Counted from the stretch's first letter, positions 1-7,497 are shown. The stretch is 64,000 bases of DNA from Ectopseudomonas composti (GCF_001567565.1 NZ_LSSW01000022.1:372001-436000), one strand, 5' to 3'. The notes: generated by a model not told the origin, from the sequence alone. Translations and numbers: made by a program.

Positions 1-561
1 TCCGACTATCGCCGCTTCAATATCGAGGGCGTTACCGCTGGCGACGATTACGCTGCAATGCACCAGGCGCTGACCCGGCGCTTCAGCAAGATCAAAGATG
101 GTGAAGGCAAGCTGCCTGACGTGCTGCTGGTGGATGGCGGCAAGGGGCAACTGGCCATGGCTCGTGAGGTGCTGCAGGAGCTGGCGGTGCCGGATCTGAT
201 TCTGCTTGGCGTAGCCAAGGGGACGACGCGCAAGCCTGGCCTGGAAGTGCTCTATCTGAATGACGCCGAGCACGAGTTCACCTTGCCAGGCAATTCGCCG
301 GCATTGCACCTGATTCAGCAGATACGCGACGAATCCCACCGCTTCGCGATTACCGGGCACCGAGCACGTCGTGGCAAAACACGGCGCACCTCGACGCTCG
401 AGGAAGTGGCAGGGATCGGTCCGAAACGGCGACGCGAGCTTCTCAATCACTTTGGCGGTCTGCAGGAATTGTCCCGTGCCAGTGCTGAAGAAATCGCCAA
501 AGCACCAGGAATCAGTAAAAAGCTCGCCGAGTTGATTTATGACACTCTGCACAGCGAGTAG
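1..561 (+). CDS. uvrC: UvrABC excinuclease subunit C, C-terminal part
   Basis: The reading frame is open from the first base, so the gene starts upstream of the window; about 186 C-terminal residues are visible of a family usually near 610. UvrC makes both incisions around a lesion in nucleotide excision repair, working with UvrB in the cytoplasm. The visible part holds the end of the RNase H-like nuclease domain ([10 protein letters not shown], then [10 protein letters not shown]) and the tandem helix-hairpin-helix DNA-binding region near the end ([14 protein letters not shown] and [12 protein letters not shown]). pgsA follows 33 bases later on the same strand, the usual uvrC-pgsA order in Pseudomonas. 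The assignment is secure. Confidence 0.97.
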   Translation, partial: SDYRRFNIEGVTAGDDYAAMHQALTRRFSKIKDGEGKLPDVLLVDGGKGQLAMAREVLQELAVPDLILLGVAKGTTRKPGLEVLYLNDAEHEFTLPGNSPALHLIQQIRDESHRFAITGHRARRGKTRRTSTLEEVAGIGPKRRRELLNHFGGLQELSRASAEEIAKAPGISKKLAELIYDTLHSE

Positions 562-594
562 AATGCCCGCTCACCTCGCAGCCTAGTTGTGCCG

Positions 595-1155
595 ATGAAC
601 ATCCCCAACTTGCTTACCGTGCTCCGGGTCGCACTGATCCCGGTCTTCATCCTGCTGTTCTATTTGCCGTTCTCCTGGAGTTACTGGGCTGCCAGCGGAG
701 TCTTCGCCGTTGCCGCCGTGACCGACTGGCTCGACGGCTACCTGGCGCGTCGCTGGGAGCAGGGTACGCCTTTCGGTGCCTTCCTCGACCCTGTGGCCGA
801 CAAGCTGATGGTGGCGGTCGCGCTGGTACTGCTGGCGGCAGAGCACTCCAATCTCTGGCTGACGCTGGCTGCGGCGATCATCATCGGTCGCGAGATCGTC
901 GTATCCGCTCTGCGTGAGTGGATGGCCGAGATCGGTGCTCGGGCGCATGTTGCCGTGTCCAACCTTGGCAAGTGGAAAACCGCAGCGCAGATGCTGGCGC
1001 TGGTCATCCTGCTGGGCAATCCGCCGGTGTTCTCTTTCTGGGTCGTGTTCGGATACGTACTGCTGGTAGTTGCCGCGGTGCTGACATTGTGGTCCATGCT
1101 GCAGTACCTGCTGGCCGCCTGGCCGCACCTGAGCACCACCTCGGAAAAGAAATAA
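595..1155 (+). CDS. pgsA: CDP-diacylglycerol--glycerol-3-phosphate 3-phosphatidyltransferase
   Basis: This inner-membrane enzyme makes phosphatidylglycerol phosphate from CDP-diacylglycerol and glycerol 3-phosphate, the committed step to phosphatidylglycerol and cardiolipin. The 186-residue protein carries the full CDP-alcohol phosphotransferase signature, [10 protein letters not shown] followed by [10 protein letters not shown], with the four aspartates, and has several hydrophobic helices. I chose the ATG at 595 because the family begins [11 protein letters not shown]; a GTG six bases upstream (589) is in frame and cannot be excluded. It lies between uvrC and a tRNA cluster. Confidence 0.96.
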   Translation: MNIPNLLTVLRVALIPVFILLFYLPFSWSYWAASGVFAVAAVTDWLDGYLARRWEQGTPFGAFLDPVADKLMVAVALVLLAAEHSNLWLTLAAAIIIGREIVVSALREWMAEIGARAHVAVSNLGKWKTAAQMLALVILLGNPPVFSFWVVFGYVLLVVAAVLTLWSMLQYLLAAWPHLSTTSEKK

Positions 1156-1174
1156 GTATTTTTGAATCAAAGGG

Positions 1175-1202
1175 TTGACGGCGCGATTCGATTCTATAGA
1201 AT
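1175..1202 (+). promoter_or_regulatory. sigma-70 promoter for the tRNA-Gly/tRNA-Cys unit
   Basis: TTGACG at 1175-1180 and TAGAAT at 1197-1202 are separated by 16 bases and lie about 20 bases before tRNA-Gly. A GC-rich stretch follows the -10 box, as is typical of stable RNA promoters. Seen by eye only. Confidence 0.6.
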
Positions 1203-1222
1203 GGCGCCCGTCGACAAGACAA

Positions 1223-1298
<76 letters not shown>

Positions 1299-1336
1299 GA
1301 TTTACACGAGTCGCCAAGGCGGCTCGTTTGCTTCAT

Positions 1337-1410
1337 GGCTGAGTTGCAGAGTGGTTATGCACCGGATTGCAAATCCGTGAACGCCGGTTCGATTCCGACC
1401 TCAGCCTCCA
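1337..1410 (+). tRNA. tRNA-Cys (GCA)
   Basis: The 74-base gene begins GGCTGAGT and ends with ACTCAGCC-type acceptor pairing and an encoded CCA. The anticodon loop reads ATTGCAAAT, giving GCA. It follows tRNA-Gly by 38 bases and is probably cotranscribed with it, ending at the terminator just downstream. Confidence 0.97.
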
Positions 1411-1414
1411 ATCT

Positions 1415-1452
1415 AAAAGGCCTCGTAGATCCATGATTTACGAGGCCTTTTT
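1415..1452 (+). terminator. intrinsic terminator after tRNA-Cys
   Basis: AAAAGGCCTCGTA pairs with TACGAGGCCTTTT across a loop of about ten bases, and the stem ends in a run of T. It closes the tRNA-Gly/tRNA-Cys unit. Confidence 0.85.
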
Positions 1453-1479
1453 CATTCTCCCTGGCGGCCTTTGCATGCC

Positions 1480-1508
1480 TTGCGAGGACGTGGAGGGCTG
1501 TATATAGT
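1480..1508 (+). promoter_or_regulatory. sigma-70 promoter for tRNA-Leu
   Basis: TTGCGA at 1480-1485 and TATAGT at 1503-1508 have a 17-base spacer and lie 22 bases before tRNA-Leu. This implies that tRNA-Leu is transcribed separately from the two tRNAs before it. Confidence 0.5.
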
Positions 1509-1530
1509 CCGGCCTTCGCACAGCGCTACC

Positions 1531-1617
1531 GCCCGAATGGCGAAATCGGTAGACGCAGGAGACTTAAAATCTCTCGCTCGCAAGGGCGTGCCGGTTCGAG
1601 TCCGGCTTCGGGCACCA
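1531..1617 (+). tRNA. tRNA-Leu (TAA)
   Basis: The 87-base class II tRNA has a long variable arm (CTCGCTCGCAAGGGCG region), acceptor pairing GCCCGAA with TTCGGGC, an encoded CCA, and a loop reading CTTAAAA that gives the anticodon TAA. Confidence 0.96.
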
Positions 1618-1662
1618 TTCATCTGTTTATAGCTGTCTCGTATAAGTCTATGAAACCCATCT

Positions 1663-1689
1663 AAACCGGCACTCTTGGCCGGTTTTTTT
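1663..1689 (+). terminator. intrinsic terminator after tRNA-Leu
   Basis: AAACCGGC (1663-1670) pairs with GCCGGTTT (1678-1685) across a seven-base loop and runs into T residues. Confidence 0.85.
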
Positions 1690-2025
1690 GTTTGTGGTTG
1701 TCCACTGTCGTCTCTAGGTTCAGCGCATTTGAACCTTTGCCACAGCCAATCACCTTCGCTGCAGAACACTTTTTGCCGCAGATGCGAATCAGGACCAGGT
1801 CCTGTTCTCAGATCACTGCATAGCTCTAAAGTCGTGGCTCATGACCTTGGTCTGGAGCTGTGTGCCCTGCAGCTCCAGGAAGGCGCCATGCAGGTGATCA
1901 GCGTTGTAGGTGGGCTAGTAGTTTTTCATCTGGTGGTAACTAGTCTGAGCGGGTTTGGCATGTAGCAAAAAATCGTATGAGATAATCTTGGGCCACTAAT
2001 CAACTATGAAGCAGTGAATTGAACG
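1690..2025. other. non-coding gap, lower GC, before the ProQ-domain gene
   Basis: This 336-base stretch is visibly poorer in GC than the core genes. I see no convincing gene. A short plus-strand frame over it has no recognisable motif or ribosome site. It should hold the promoter of the downstream gene; GATAAT at about 1980 could be its -10 box, but no good -35 partner is evident. Confidence 0.4.
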
Positions 2026-2523
2026 ATGGGTTTTGAGCAACTAGCTGAGCTACGCGACCGACTGCGTGCCGAAAGTGAATCGGTAAAGACCGATAGCAAA
2101 AAAACGCGTGTACAGAAGCCAACTCCCCAGAGCGCGTCTCGTGAGCATGATCCTTCGGTGGAGGCAATCTGGCGATTGCAGAAGCACTTTCCCGGGGCTT
2201 TCCCCGTTAGTCCTGCTCCCAAGGTTCCCTTGAAAGAGGGAATCCTCAAGGATGCTGAACAGCATCTGGAGTTGCTCGGAATATCCAGTGACCAGCTCAA
2301 AGCAGGTATCGCAACCTGGTGTCGAGGAAGTCGATACTGGGCATGCATGACGGAGAATGCTCCGCGCTTTGACTTGAGTGGCCAGGCAGTTGGTATGGTG
2401 AGCGCTTCTCAGGCTCTACATGCGAAGCAACAAGCCAGACGGCAGCGCGGACAGGCACAACGTAGAAAAGCAAAACCCCAAAAGCACATACAAGACGAGA
2501 TAGCTGATATCGCTGAGAAATAA
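2026..2523 (+). CDS. proQ: ProQ/FinO-domain RNA chaperone
   Basis: The 165-residue protein has a charged, Lys/Ser-rich N-terminal tail, a ProQ/FinO domain over roughly residues 45-125, and a basic Gln/Arg/Lys-rich C-terminal tail. Diagnostic parts of the domain are FPGAFP, VPLKEGI, a CRGSRYW helix and FDLSGQAVGMVSASQA. Members bind structured small RNAs and mRNA 3' ends and act as global post-transcriptional regulators. I recall a ProQ-domain gene at the same place downstream of pgsA and the tRNAs in P. aeruginosa, so this may be the core copy although its GC content is low. The ribosome site before the ATG is weak. Confidence 0.85.
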   Translation: MGFEQLAELRDRLRAESESVKTDSKKTRVQKPTPQSASREHDPSVEAIWRLQKHFPGAFPVSPAPKVPLKEGILKDAEQHLELLGISSDQLKAGIATWCRGSRYWACMTENAPRFDLSGQAVGMVSASQALHAKQQARRQRGQAQRRKAKPQKHIQDEIADIAEK

Positions 2524-2589
2524 CGTTGCCGTGCCTCGCTACCAAGTGAAGTCTGGAGCCATCTTGGCTGGAGAGGTTTTCGAGGGTGT

Positions 2590-2850
2590 GTCAACGTTGT
2601 TGTCAGGCTGCGCGGGGGGGGCGTACCAGCCGCGCGCACCTATGGCGCTGTAGCAATGCTCGTCAAGGGCGTTGTTCGGCCCGGAGCGCTAGTAGTAATC
2701 CTCACCCTGCCAACGCACATCGCCACCGACCTTCAGTTGCGGAACGGACTGCAAGCGATAAGTGGTCAACAGCTTGAGAGTGTCGCGCGGTGCTTTGTTG
2801 AGCAGGCGCTTGTCGTCCGAATCAAGAGCGCGAGACACTGAGCCATGACC
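2590..2850 (-). pseudogene. TonB-dependent siderophore receptor, C-terminal remnant
   Basis: On the minus strand one frame reads a typical C-terminal segment of a siderophore receptor barrel: DDKRLLNKAPRDTLKLLTTY, then QLKVGGDVRWQGEDYY, then a stop at about 2690. Reading on in the same frame gives NALDEHCYSAIGARGWYAPP, which resembles the penultimate strand (LDxxYYSxIG...WYGAPR) of the same family. About 35 residues expected between the two parts are missing. Nothing upstream resembles the plug or the earlier barrel. I take this as a deleted, decayed tail of a gene that was once about 2.1-2.4 kb. The alignment is from memory of the family. Confidence 0.5.
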
Positions 2851-3040
2851 TGCCAGAAGTCATTTTTGATCGTAGCGAACATGCTATTCCCATGCCTTAG
2901 CAAAGCCACATGTACGAGAACGCCCCCGCCATGGTCAGGGCTGAATAATACTTTGAGGTGGTGATATCTCGGGGACGTAATTGCTATAGAAGTTGCAGTG
3001 TTATCTCGATGGGGACGTCGTTCTTGTCCGAGGCTGCAGT
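2851..3040. other. AT-rich spacer without a gene
   Basis: No coding frame is supported. Two similar phrases, ATCTCGGGGACG near 2965 and ATCTCGATGGGGACG near 3004, could be traces of a mobile-element end, but neither is bounded by clear inverted repeats. Confidence 0.25.
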
Positions 3041-3547
3041 TTATTCGGTAGGCATCAAAAGATCACAATATCGCCCTTTAAAATACAGTAAAGGACGTGC
3101 AGCCACATTTTCTTGAACGTGCAACGCTTTCACTTCACCAATCACGATCAGATGATCGCCGGCAACATGCTCGGCGTGAATCTCGCAATCTAGCCAGTGC
3201 AGACTATCGCCAATGATTGGATTGCCCAGTGGTGATGCGTGCCACTCTACGTCGTTCCACTTGTCAGCGCCTTGTCGAGCGAAGGTATTGGATATTTCGG
3301 CCTGTTCGCCTGACAGGATGTTGACTGCAAATCGACCTGCCCGGCGAATTTTGGGGTAGCTGTATGAGTTGGCGATTACACTGAATGAGACCAGTGGCGG
3401 GTTCATCGAGACGCTGTAGAACGACTGGCAAGTGAAGCCGAGCGGCTCATTGTCGATAATCGATGTAATGACCGTGATACCGGATGCATAGTGTCCGAGC
3501 GCTTCGCGAAAGCGCAATGGTTCGATTGCATTGCAAGGGAGTGACAT
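3041..3547 (-). CDS. flavin reductase-domain protein
   Basis: The 168-residue protein belongs to the flavin reductase-like (HpaC/DIM6-NTAB) family, which supplies reduced FMN or FAD to a partner oxygenase. Family marks are FREALGHYASGITVITS at the N-terminus, the PLGFTCQSFYSVSMNPPLVSF strand pair that contacts flavin, GRFAVNILS, and a terminal PLLYFKGRY. It follows the mesX-mesD pair on the same strand after a hairpin-containing gap of about 150 bases. Because the MesD reaction needs oxygen, a reduced-flavin supplier beside it is suggestive. That functional link is inference. The start has an AGG ribosome site 8 bases upstream. Confidence 0.85.
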   Translation of the reverse strand: MSLPCNAIEPLRFREALGHYASGITVITSIIDNEPLGFTCQSFYSVSMNPPLVSFSVIANSYSYPKIRRAGRFAVNILSGEQAEISNTFARQGADKWNDVEWHASPLGNPIIGDSLHWLDCEIHAEHVAGDHLIVIGEVKALHVQENVAARPLLYFKGRYCDLLMPTE

Positions 3548-3554
3548 GGTAAAA

Positions 3555-3567
3555 CCTGAATATTAGG
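3555..3567 (-). promoter_or_regulatory. palindromic CCTGAATATTAGG element before the flavin reductase
   Basis: A near-perfect palindrome lies 8-20 bases upstream of the flavin reductase start and overlaps its ribosome site. Its core CCTAATATTCA recurs in the same position before mesX (5749-5760). Confidence 0.35.
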
Positions 3568-3629
3568 TGCTACTCGAAAGTGCTGGGGAGAACCTGAAGT
3601 AGCTTGCTATTTTCAAGTGTTGCTACTTT

Positions 3630-3670
3630 GAAAATATGGCCAGTCGATCAGTTACGACAGGCCATATTTC
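3630..3670 (-). terminator. hairpin between mesD and the flavin reductase
   Basis: GAAAATATGGCC (3630-3641) is complementary to GGCCATATTTC (3660-3670). Read on the minus strand, the stem ends in TTTTC. It could terminate or attenuate transcription leaving mesD. A second, shorter inverted repeat (ATTTTCAAGT with ACTTTGAAAAT) lies directly next to it. Confidence 0.5.
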
Positions 3671-3699
3671 ATCCAGTATATCCAGTGTTAGCTCAGCTG

Positions 3700-4728
3700 T
3701 TAGGCGGAGAGCTCTCGGCGGACTATCTCTGCGCCGGCACTCAATGCATTCAGCTTGCCTCTGGCAACTCGACGAGGCAGTGGTGCCATGCCGCAGTTGG
3801 TGCAAGGACAAAGTTTGTCGGCGTCTACGAACTGAAGCGCTTTGCGTAGAGTGTTGGCCACTTCTTCAGGTGTCTCGATGGTGTTGGTTGCCACGTCAAT
3901 GGCACCGACCATCACTTTCTTTCCGCGAATGAGCTCGAGCAACTCCATCGGCACGCGAGAGTTCTGGCACTCCAGCGAGATGATGTCGATGTTCGACTTC
4001 TGCAGTTTGGGGAAGATTTCTTCATACTGGCGCCACTCTGAGCCGAGCGTCTTCTTCCAGTCAGTATTGGCCTTGATGCCGTAGCCATAGCAAATATGCA
4101 CGGCCGTCTCGCACTTCAGTCCTTCGATAGCTCGTTCTAACGTAGCAATACCCCAGTCATTGACCTCGTCGAAGAATACATTGAATGCAGGTTCGTCGAA
4201 CTGGATGATGTCAACGCCTGCCGCTTCTAGTTCCCTGGCTTCCTGATTGAGAATCTTGGCGAATTCCCACGCCAGCTTTTCACGGCTTTTGTAATGCCCG
4301 TCGTAAAGCGTGTCGATCATGGTCATGGGGCCAGGCAGAGCCCATTTGATGGGCTGCTTGGTTTGCTGACGCAAAAACTTGGCATCTTCAACAAACACAG
4401 GTTTTGAGCGACTGACAGCTCCTACAACCGATGGCACGCTCGCGTCATAGCGGTCGCGGATTCTAACGGTCTCACGCTTCTCGAAATCGACGCCGTCGAG
4501 GTGCTCAATAAAGGTAGTGACGAAATGTTGGCGAGACTGTTCACCATCACTGACGATATCGATACCTGCTTGTTGTTGCTCTTGCAGCGACAAACGCAGC
4601 GCGTCCTGCTTACCTTCAGTCAGTTCTTCATCTTGCAGTTTCCAGGGAGACCAAAGCGTTTCTGGCTGCGCAAGCCAGGAGGGCTTGGGCAAGCTGCCGG
4701 CAGTCGACGTAGGCAATAATTTATTCAT
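3700..4728 (-). CDS. mesD: MesD-type short methionine synthase (MetE-like, folate-independent)
   Basis: The 342-residue protein is only the catalytic barrel of the MetE family; the N-terminal half of full MetE is absent. It transfers a methyl group to homocysteine. The zinc site is complete: H211 and C213 in HICYGYG, E253 in ISLECQ, and C312 in CTNCGM. DEPA at 178-181 is the homocysteine-site motif. Immediate pairing with a DUF1852 gene, 26 bases away, marks it as MesD, a core synthase shown genetically by Price and colleagues to need the DUF1852 protein and oxygen rather than methyl-folate or cobalamin. I use the ATG at 4728, which has AAGG nine bases upstream; an in-frame TTG lies at 4737. 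The gene is AT-richer than its surroundings. Confidence 0.88.
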   Translation of the reverse strand: MNKLLPTSTAGSLPKPSWLAQPETLWSPWKLQDEELTEGKQDALRLSLQEQQQAGIDIVSDGEQSRQHFVTTFIEHLDGVDFEKRETVRIRDRYDASVPSVVGAVSRSKPVFVEDAKFLRQQTKQPIKWALPGPMTMIDTLYDGHYKSREKLAWEFAKILNQEARELEAAGVDIIQFDEPAFNVFFDEVNDWGIATLERAIEGLKCETAVHICYGYGIKANTDWKKTLGSEWRQYEEIFPKLQKSNIDIISLECQNSRVPMELLELIRGKKVMVGAIDVATNTIETPEEVANTLRKALQFVDADKLCPCTNCGMAPLPRRVARGKLNALSAGAEIVRRELSA

Positions 4729-4754
4729 TATGGACAACCTTGTATTCTGGTAAA

Positions 4755-5738
4755 TCAGAGGCCGCAGCTAGCGGACCATTGTTCAAGAACGGCTTGGTAA
4801 GGCTTGATGAAATGTTGCTCAGTAAACCGGCCTTGCTCAACAGCCAGTCGGCTACGCTCTTCGCGGTCGTAAACCACGCGAGTCAACGAGTGATCTTGGT
4901 TCTTCAAGTTCGGCTGATAGCGTTGTCCGGCTGGAGCATTGGCGTTATAGATTTCTGGGCGGTAAATTTTTTGGAAGGTTTCCATAGTGCTGATGGTGCT
5001 GATCAACTCAAGGGCGGTGTAGTCATTGAGCAAATCACCAAAGAAATAGAATGCTAATGGCGCAGCGCTGCCGGAAGGCATGAAGTAACGAACCTGCAAG
5101 CCCATCTTCTTGAAGTAGCTTTCCGTCAAGGATGACTCATTGGGTTGATATTCAAACCCAAGTACAGGGTGCTGATTCTCAGTGCGACGATAGACTTTAT
5201 TGTCCGACACGCTGAGGCAGATAACAGGCGGCTTGCTGAAGTTCTGCTTGTAAGCTTCAGAATTAACAAAATGCTTGAAAATCTTTCCGTGCAAATCACC
5301 GAAGCCGTCTGGAATGCCGAATGTTGGTTGGCTTTTGTTGTGCTCCAGCAACAGCACGCTAAAGTCATAATCCCGAACGTAAGAGGAGAAGTTGTTGCCG
5401 ACAACGCCCTCTATACACCTGTTGGTTTTTTTATCGAAAATGCTGGTTTTCAATACCTCAATCGCAGGAAAGGTATTGTCATTAGCCTCGGAGCTGACAT
5501 TCATTTCGACGGAGATAATGTCGAGCTCAACGGAATAACGATCACCCTGAGGGTTATCCCATTGCGCCAGGGCATTGAAACGATTGTCAATCATCCTTAG
5601 CGCGTTGCGCAGGTTATCTTGACGGTACTGCCCGCGGGCCAGGTTGGCAAAATTTGTAGTGAGGCGGGTACTGTCTGATGGCTGGTAGTTCTCATCAAAG
5701 CGAATACTTTTTACGGTAAATGTAAATTCTTGACTCAT
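4755..5738 (-). CDS. mesX: DUF1852 protein MesX, required partner of MesD
   Basis: The 327-residue protein matches DUF1852 as I know it: an N-terminal FTFTVKSIRFDENY-type segment with TRLTTNFANLARG, and a conserved tail with HSLTRVVYDREERSRLAVEQ. No signal peptide or membrane helix is seen. The biochemical role is unknown. Genetic work on MesD systems shows that this family is required, with oxygen, for methionine synthesis, and it may provide the methyl group. It is the first gene of the minus-strand set and is followed closely by mesD, so the two are very likely cotranscribed. Codon usage is AT-richer than in the flanking Pseudomonas genes, which points to transfer. Confidence 0.88.
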   Translation of the reverse strand: MSQEFTFTVKSIRFDENYQPSDSTRLTTNFANLARGQYRQDNLRNALRMIDNRFNALAQWDNPQGDRYSVELDIISVEMNVSSEANDNTFPAIEVLKTSIFDKKTNRCIEGVVGNNFSSYVRDYDFSVLLLEHNKSQPTFGIPDGFGDLHGKIFKHFVNSEAYKQNFSKPPVICLSVSDNKVYRRTENQHPVLGFEYQPNESSLTESYFKKMGLQVRYFMPSGSAAPLAFYFFGDLLNDYTALELISTISTMETFQKIYRPEIYNANAPAGQRYQPNLKNQDHSLTRVVYDREERSRLAVEQGRFTEQHFIKPYQAVLEQWSASCGL

Positions 5739-5748
5739 CTCGAACCGA

Positions 5749-5760
5749 CCTAATATTCAA
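5749..5760 (-). promoter_or_regulatory. CCTAATATTCA element before mesX
   Basis: The same 11-base core as the element before the flavin reductase gene, 11-22 bases upstream of the mesX start. The placement suggests a shared operator or translational element. Not tested. Confidence 0.35.
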
Positions 5761-5765
5761 TACAG

Positions 5766-5792
5766 CCCTGAGTTCGTTTTGACGCTTCAGGG
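5766..5792. promoter_or_regulatory. inverted repeat upstream of mesX
   Basis: CCCTGA (5766-5771) and TCAGGG (5787-5792) face each other across 15 bases, 28-54 bases before the mesX start. It could be an operator or a weak hairpin. Confidence 0.3.
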
Positions 5793-6181
5793 TTCCGATT
5801 GGTTTTTCTGTGCTGCTGGAAGCAGGGAGGACTGCATTTTAGGTAGCGCGCTGCTTGAGCAGAACTGATCTTATTTCACCCGATCATTAGCTGCCCTCAT
5901 GATCAAAAGCGTCGCTAAAGCGCTCATGCCATTACGGCGAAAACGTGATTTGCTCTCACTGTGCGAGGTTATGGCTGCTTGCCCTGCCTAAGAACGTCAA
6001 GGCGAATAAACGAGTGGCTTTCTCGCTGATAGATGTCGGTATGCGCATACGCCACAACCCGCCCATAGCGCCGGGTGACGCTAGAGCGAGTTTTTCTGAC
6101 GTTCTGAATGATTGCGGGCGCCTCGTCGCCAACCTGTCCTATTGTTTGCTTTGCTTGGGAAATCGCGCCGTGCGACTGGTT
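5793..6181. other. gap with no supported gene
   Basis: About 390 bases lie between the mesX upstream region and the queH fragment. The minus-strand frame that continues from the queH fragment loses all resemblance to the family at about 6182, and the plus-strand frame over the same interval has no recognisable motif. The stretch appears to be junction or decayed sequence. Confidence 0.4.
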
Positions 6182-6331
6182 GAACGGCACACCGTGCTGC
6201 TCAGTAAAACGGATGTTCTCGTCCTTGCGCAGCAGGTATTCCTTCTGCGAGTTGATGTTGGGGTTGTAGAAAAAGATGGTGTAGTCGATGCCGGACACCG
6301 TGATCGCTTCCATCACTTCGCCGGAACAAGG
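6182..6331 (-). pseudogene. queH: queH (epoxyqueuosine reductase) internal fragment
   Basis: The minus strand encodes [20 protein letters not shown] followed by [20 protein letters not shown] and [10 protein letters not shown]. This is the start of a QueH (DUF208) protein, including the second cysteine of the CCxPC motif and the FYNPNI-xKEY-RK-EN signature. QueH reduces epoxyqueuosine in tRNA. Only about 50 of roughly 200 residues remain. The N-terminal HSCC part and everything after VPF are missing, so it cannot function. It begins 13 bases past the stop of the neighbouring MFS fragment. Confidence 0.75.
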
Positions 6332-6343
6332 GCCATCATCTCC

Positions 6344-6803
6344 CTACCGCGTGGTGGCCGGGGTGACTCTCTTGCCGTTGTCGGCTGGCTCGATGCTGGT
6401 CTCGCCATGTGGGTAGATGCGCGCCACGCAGAAGGCGCATAGCGCCAACACTGCCGGGCACAGGGCCAGAATGGCGAAGCTTCTGACCACCGGCAGACCG
6501 CTGTTGAGTACATAGGCACCCAGCAAGGGGCCGAGGATCGAACCGACCTTGCCCACCGAGGCGGCCCAGCCAGCGCCATTGGCGCGAATCGCGCTGGGGT
6601 AGAAGATCCCGGCGATACTGGTGATCCCGTAGTGGCTGCCTTTGACGAAGATCGCCCCGATCAGACTGAGTGCGATAAACGCGTTGCCCTGCAATCCAGC
6701 GACCCCCAATACCAGCAGGAAGGGCAACGACAGCAATGGGTAGACCATCACCGCATAGGGCCCCTTGCGGTCGACGAAGCGCATCAATAGCAGGCCTGCC
6801 ATG
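6344..6803 (-). pseudogene. MFS aromatic-acid transporter, C-terminal half
   Basis: About 150 residues of a major facilitator remain, about four or five membrane spans, ending normally with HGETSIEPADNG and a stop. GITSIAGIFYPSAIRANGAG followed by WAASVGKVGSILGPLLGAYV is typical of the aromatic acid:H+ symporter subfamily (PcaK/BenK-like). The first two-thirds of the expected 430-450 residues are missing, and the frame runs directly into a divergent LysR fragment at about 6803. Confidence 0.8.
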
Positions 6804-6981
6804 GCGCCGCTTCGCCGAGATCGCCCGGGTTCGTCTGCTGCCTCTGCCCTGGGATATCACCGGCTACGACATCCATCTGCATTGGCACACCCGCTTCCAC
6901 CACGATTCGGCCAACCGATGGCTGCGGGAAACCCTGATTGAACTGCTCGCTGACTTTCCATCGTTGCGTACCCTCGAATAG
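6804..6981 (+). pseudogene. LysR-family regulator, C-terminal end
   Basis: From about 6804 the plus strand reads RFAEIARVRLLPLPWDITGY, then DIHLHWHTRFHHDSANRWLR, and ends at a stop at 6979-6981. LPLPWDI and the HWHxRxxxDxANRWLR ending are characteristic of the effector domain terminus of LysR regulators of aromatic catabolism. Some 240 upstream residues, including the DNA-binding domain, are absent. It abuts the opposed MFS fragment. Confidence 0.75.
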
Positions 6982-7018
6982 CGAGTCAGGGCCACGCCTG
7001 GCGAGCCTGCCAGCAGGC

Positions 7019-7417
7019 CTATCGCTCGGCGCTCATCTGGTACGGGGCCAGCAAGGTTCTTTCGTGGTCGGGGACGCGCATCGGTTTGCGCGTCTCGCCA
7101 TCCAGGGTGACGACGGTGGTGTGTGCCTGCACACAGCGTTGGTCGTTCTGCCACAGCTCCTGGACGAAGCGGATGGAGCTGTTGCCGATGCCTTCGACCG
7201 CCGTACGTACCGTTACGGGCGCACCCCAGTGCAGCTCCCGGATGAAATCGACATTCAGGTTGACCACCATGGTAGGCACCCGGGAGCCGAGTTCTTCGCG
7301 AAACAGCGCCGCGCGGCCGTCGGCCAGCCAGACGGGAATCACGGTGTTGTTGATATGGCCGCGCATGTCGGTCTCGCTGAAGCGCGGCTTGATCGAAGCG
7401 TCAAAGAAAGTGCTCAT
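7019..7417 (-). CDS. acyl-CoA thioesterase (4HBT hotdog fold)
   Basis: The 132-residue protein is a 4-hydroxybenzoyl-CoA thioesterase/YbgC-like hotdog enzyme. RFSETDMRGHINNTVIPVWL carries the usual Asp/His/Asn turn, and LNVDFIRELHWGAPVTVRT the central strand. It hydrolyses acyl-CoA thioesters in the cytoplasm. It is the last gene of the minus-strand acyl-CoA operon, 80 bases after the thiolase, and could release CoA from a dead-end intermediate or from the final product. The ATG at 7417 has GAGAGG just upstream. Confidence 0.85.
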   Translation of the reverse strand: MSTFFDASIKPRFSETDMRGHINNTVIPVWLADGRAALFREELGSRVPTMVVNLNVDFIRELHWGAPVTVRTAVEGIGNSSIRFVQELWQNDQRCVQAHTTVVTLDGETRKPMRVPDHERTLLAPYQMSAER

Positions 7418-7497
7418 GATCCTCTCCTGGGTTGGCCGCCTCCGTCCGGCTGCAGGCAGGCTGTCAGCCGGACGGAGGCGGGCGTGGTCAGCGTTTC

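Noticed and set aside
1675..1965. A 96-codon frame after tRNA-Leu as a small gene
   Set aside because: It begins inside the tRNA-Leu terminator, has no ribosome site and has no recognisable sequence.
4729..4737. TTG at 4737 as the mesD start
   Set aside because: The ATG at 4728 has AAGG nine bases upstream and gives the expected short N-terminus; the TTG adds only three residues.
5945..6442. A 165-codon plus-strand frame over the queH fragment
   Set aside because: The minus strand encodes the queH signature here, and the plus frame crosses into the MFS remnant without any motif of its own.
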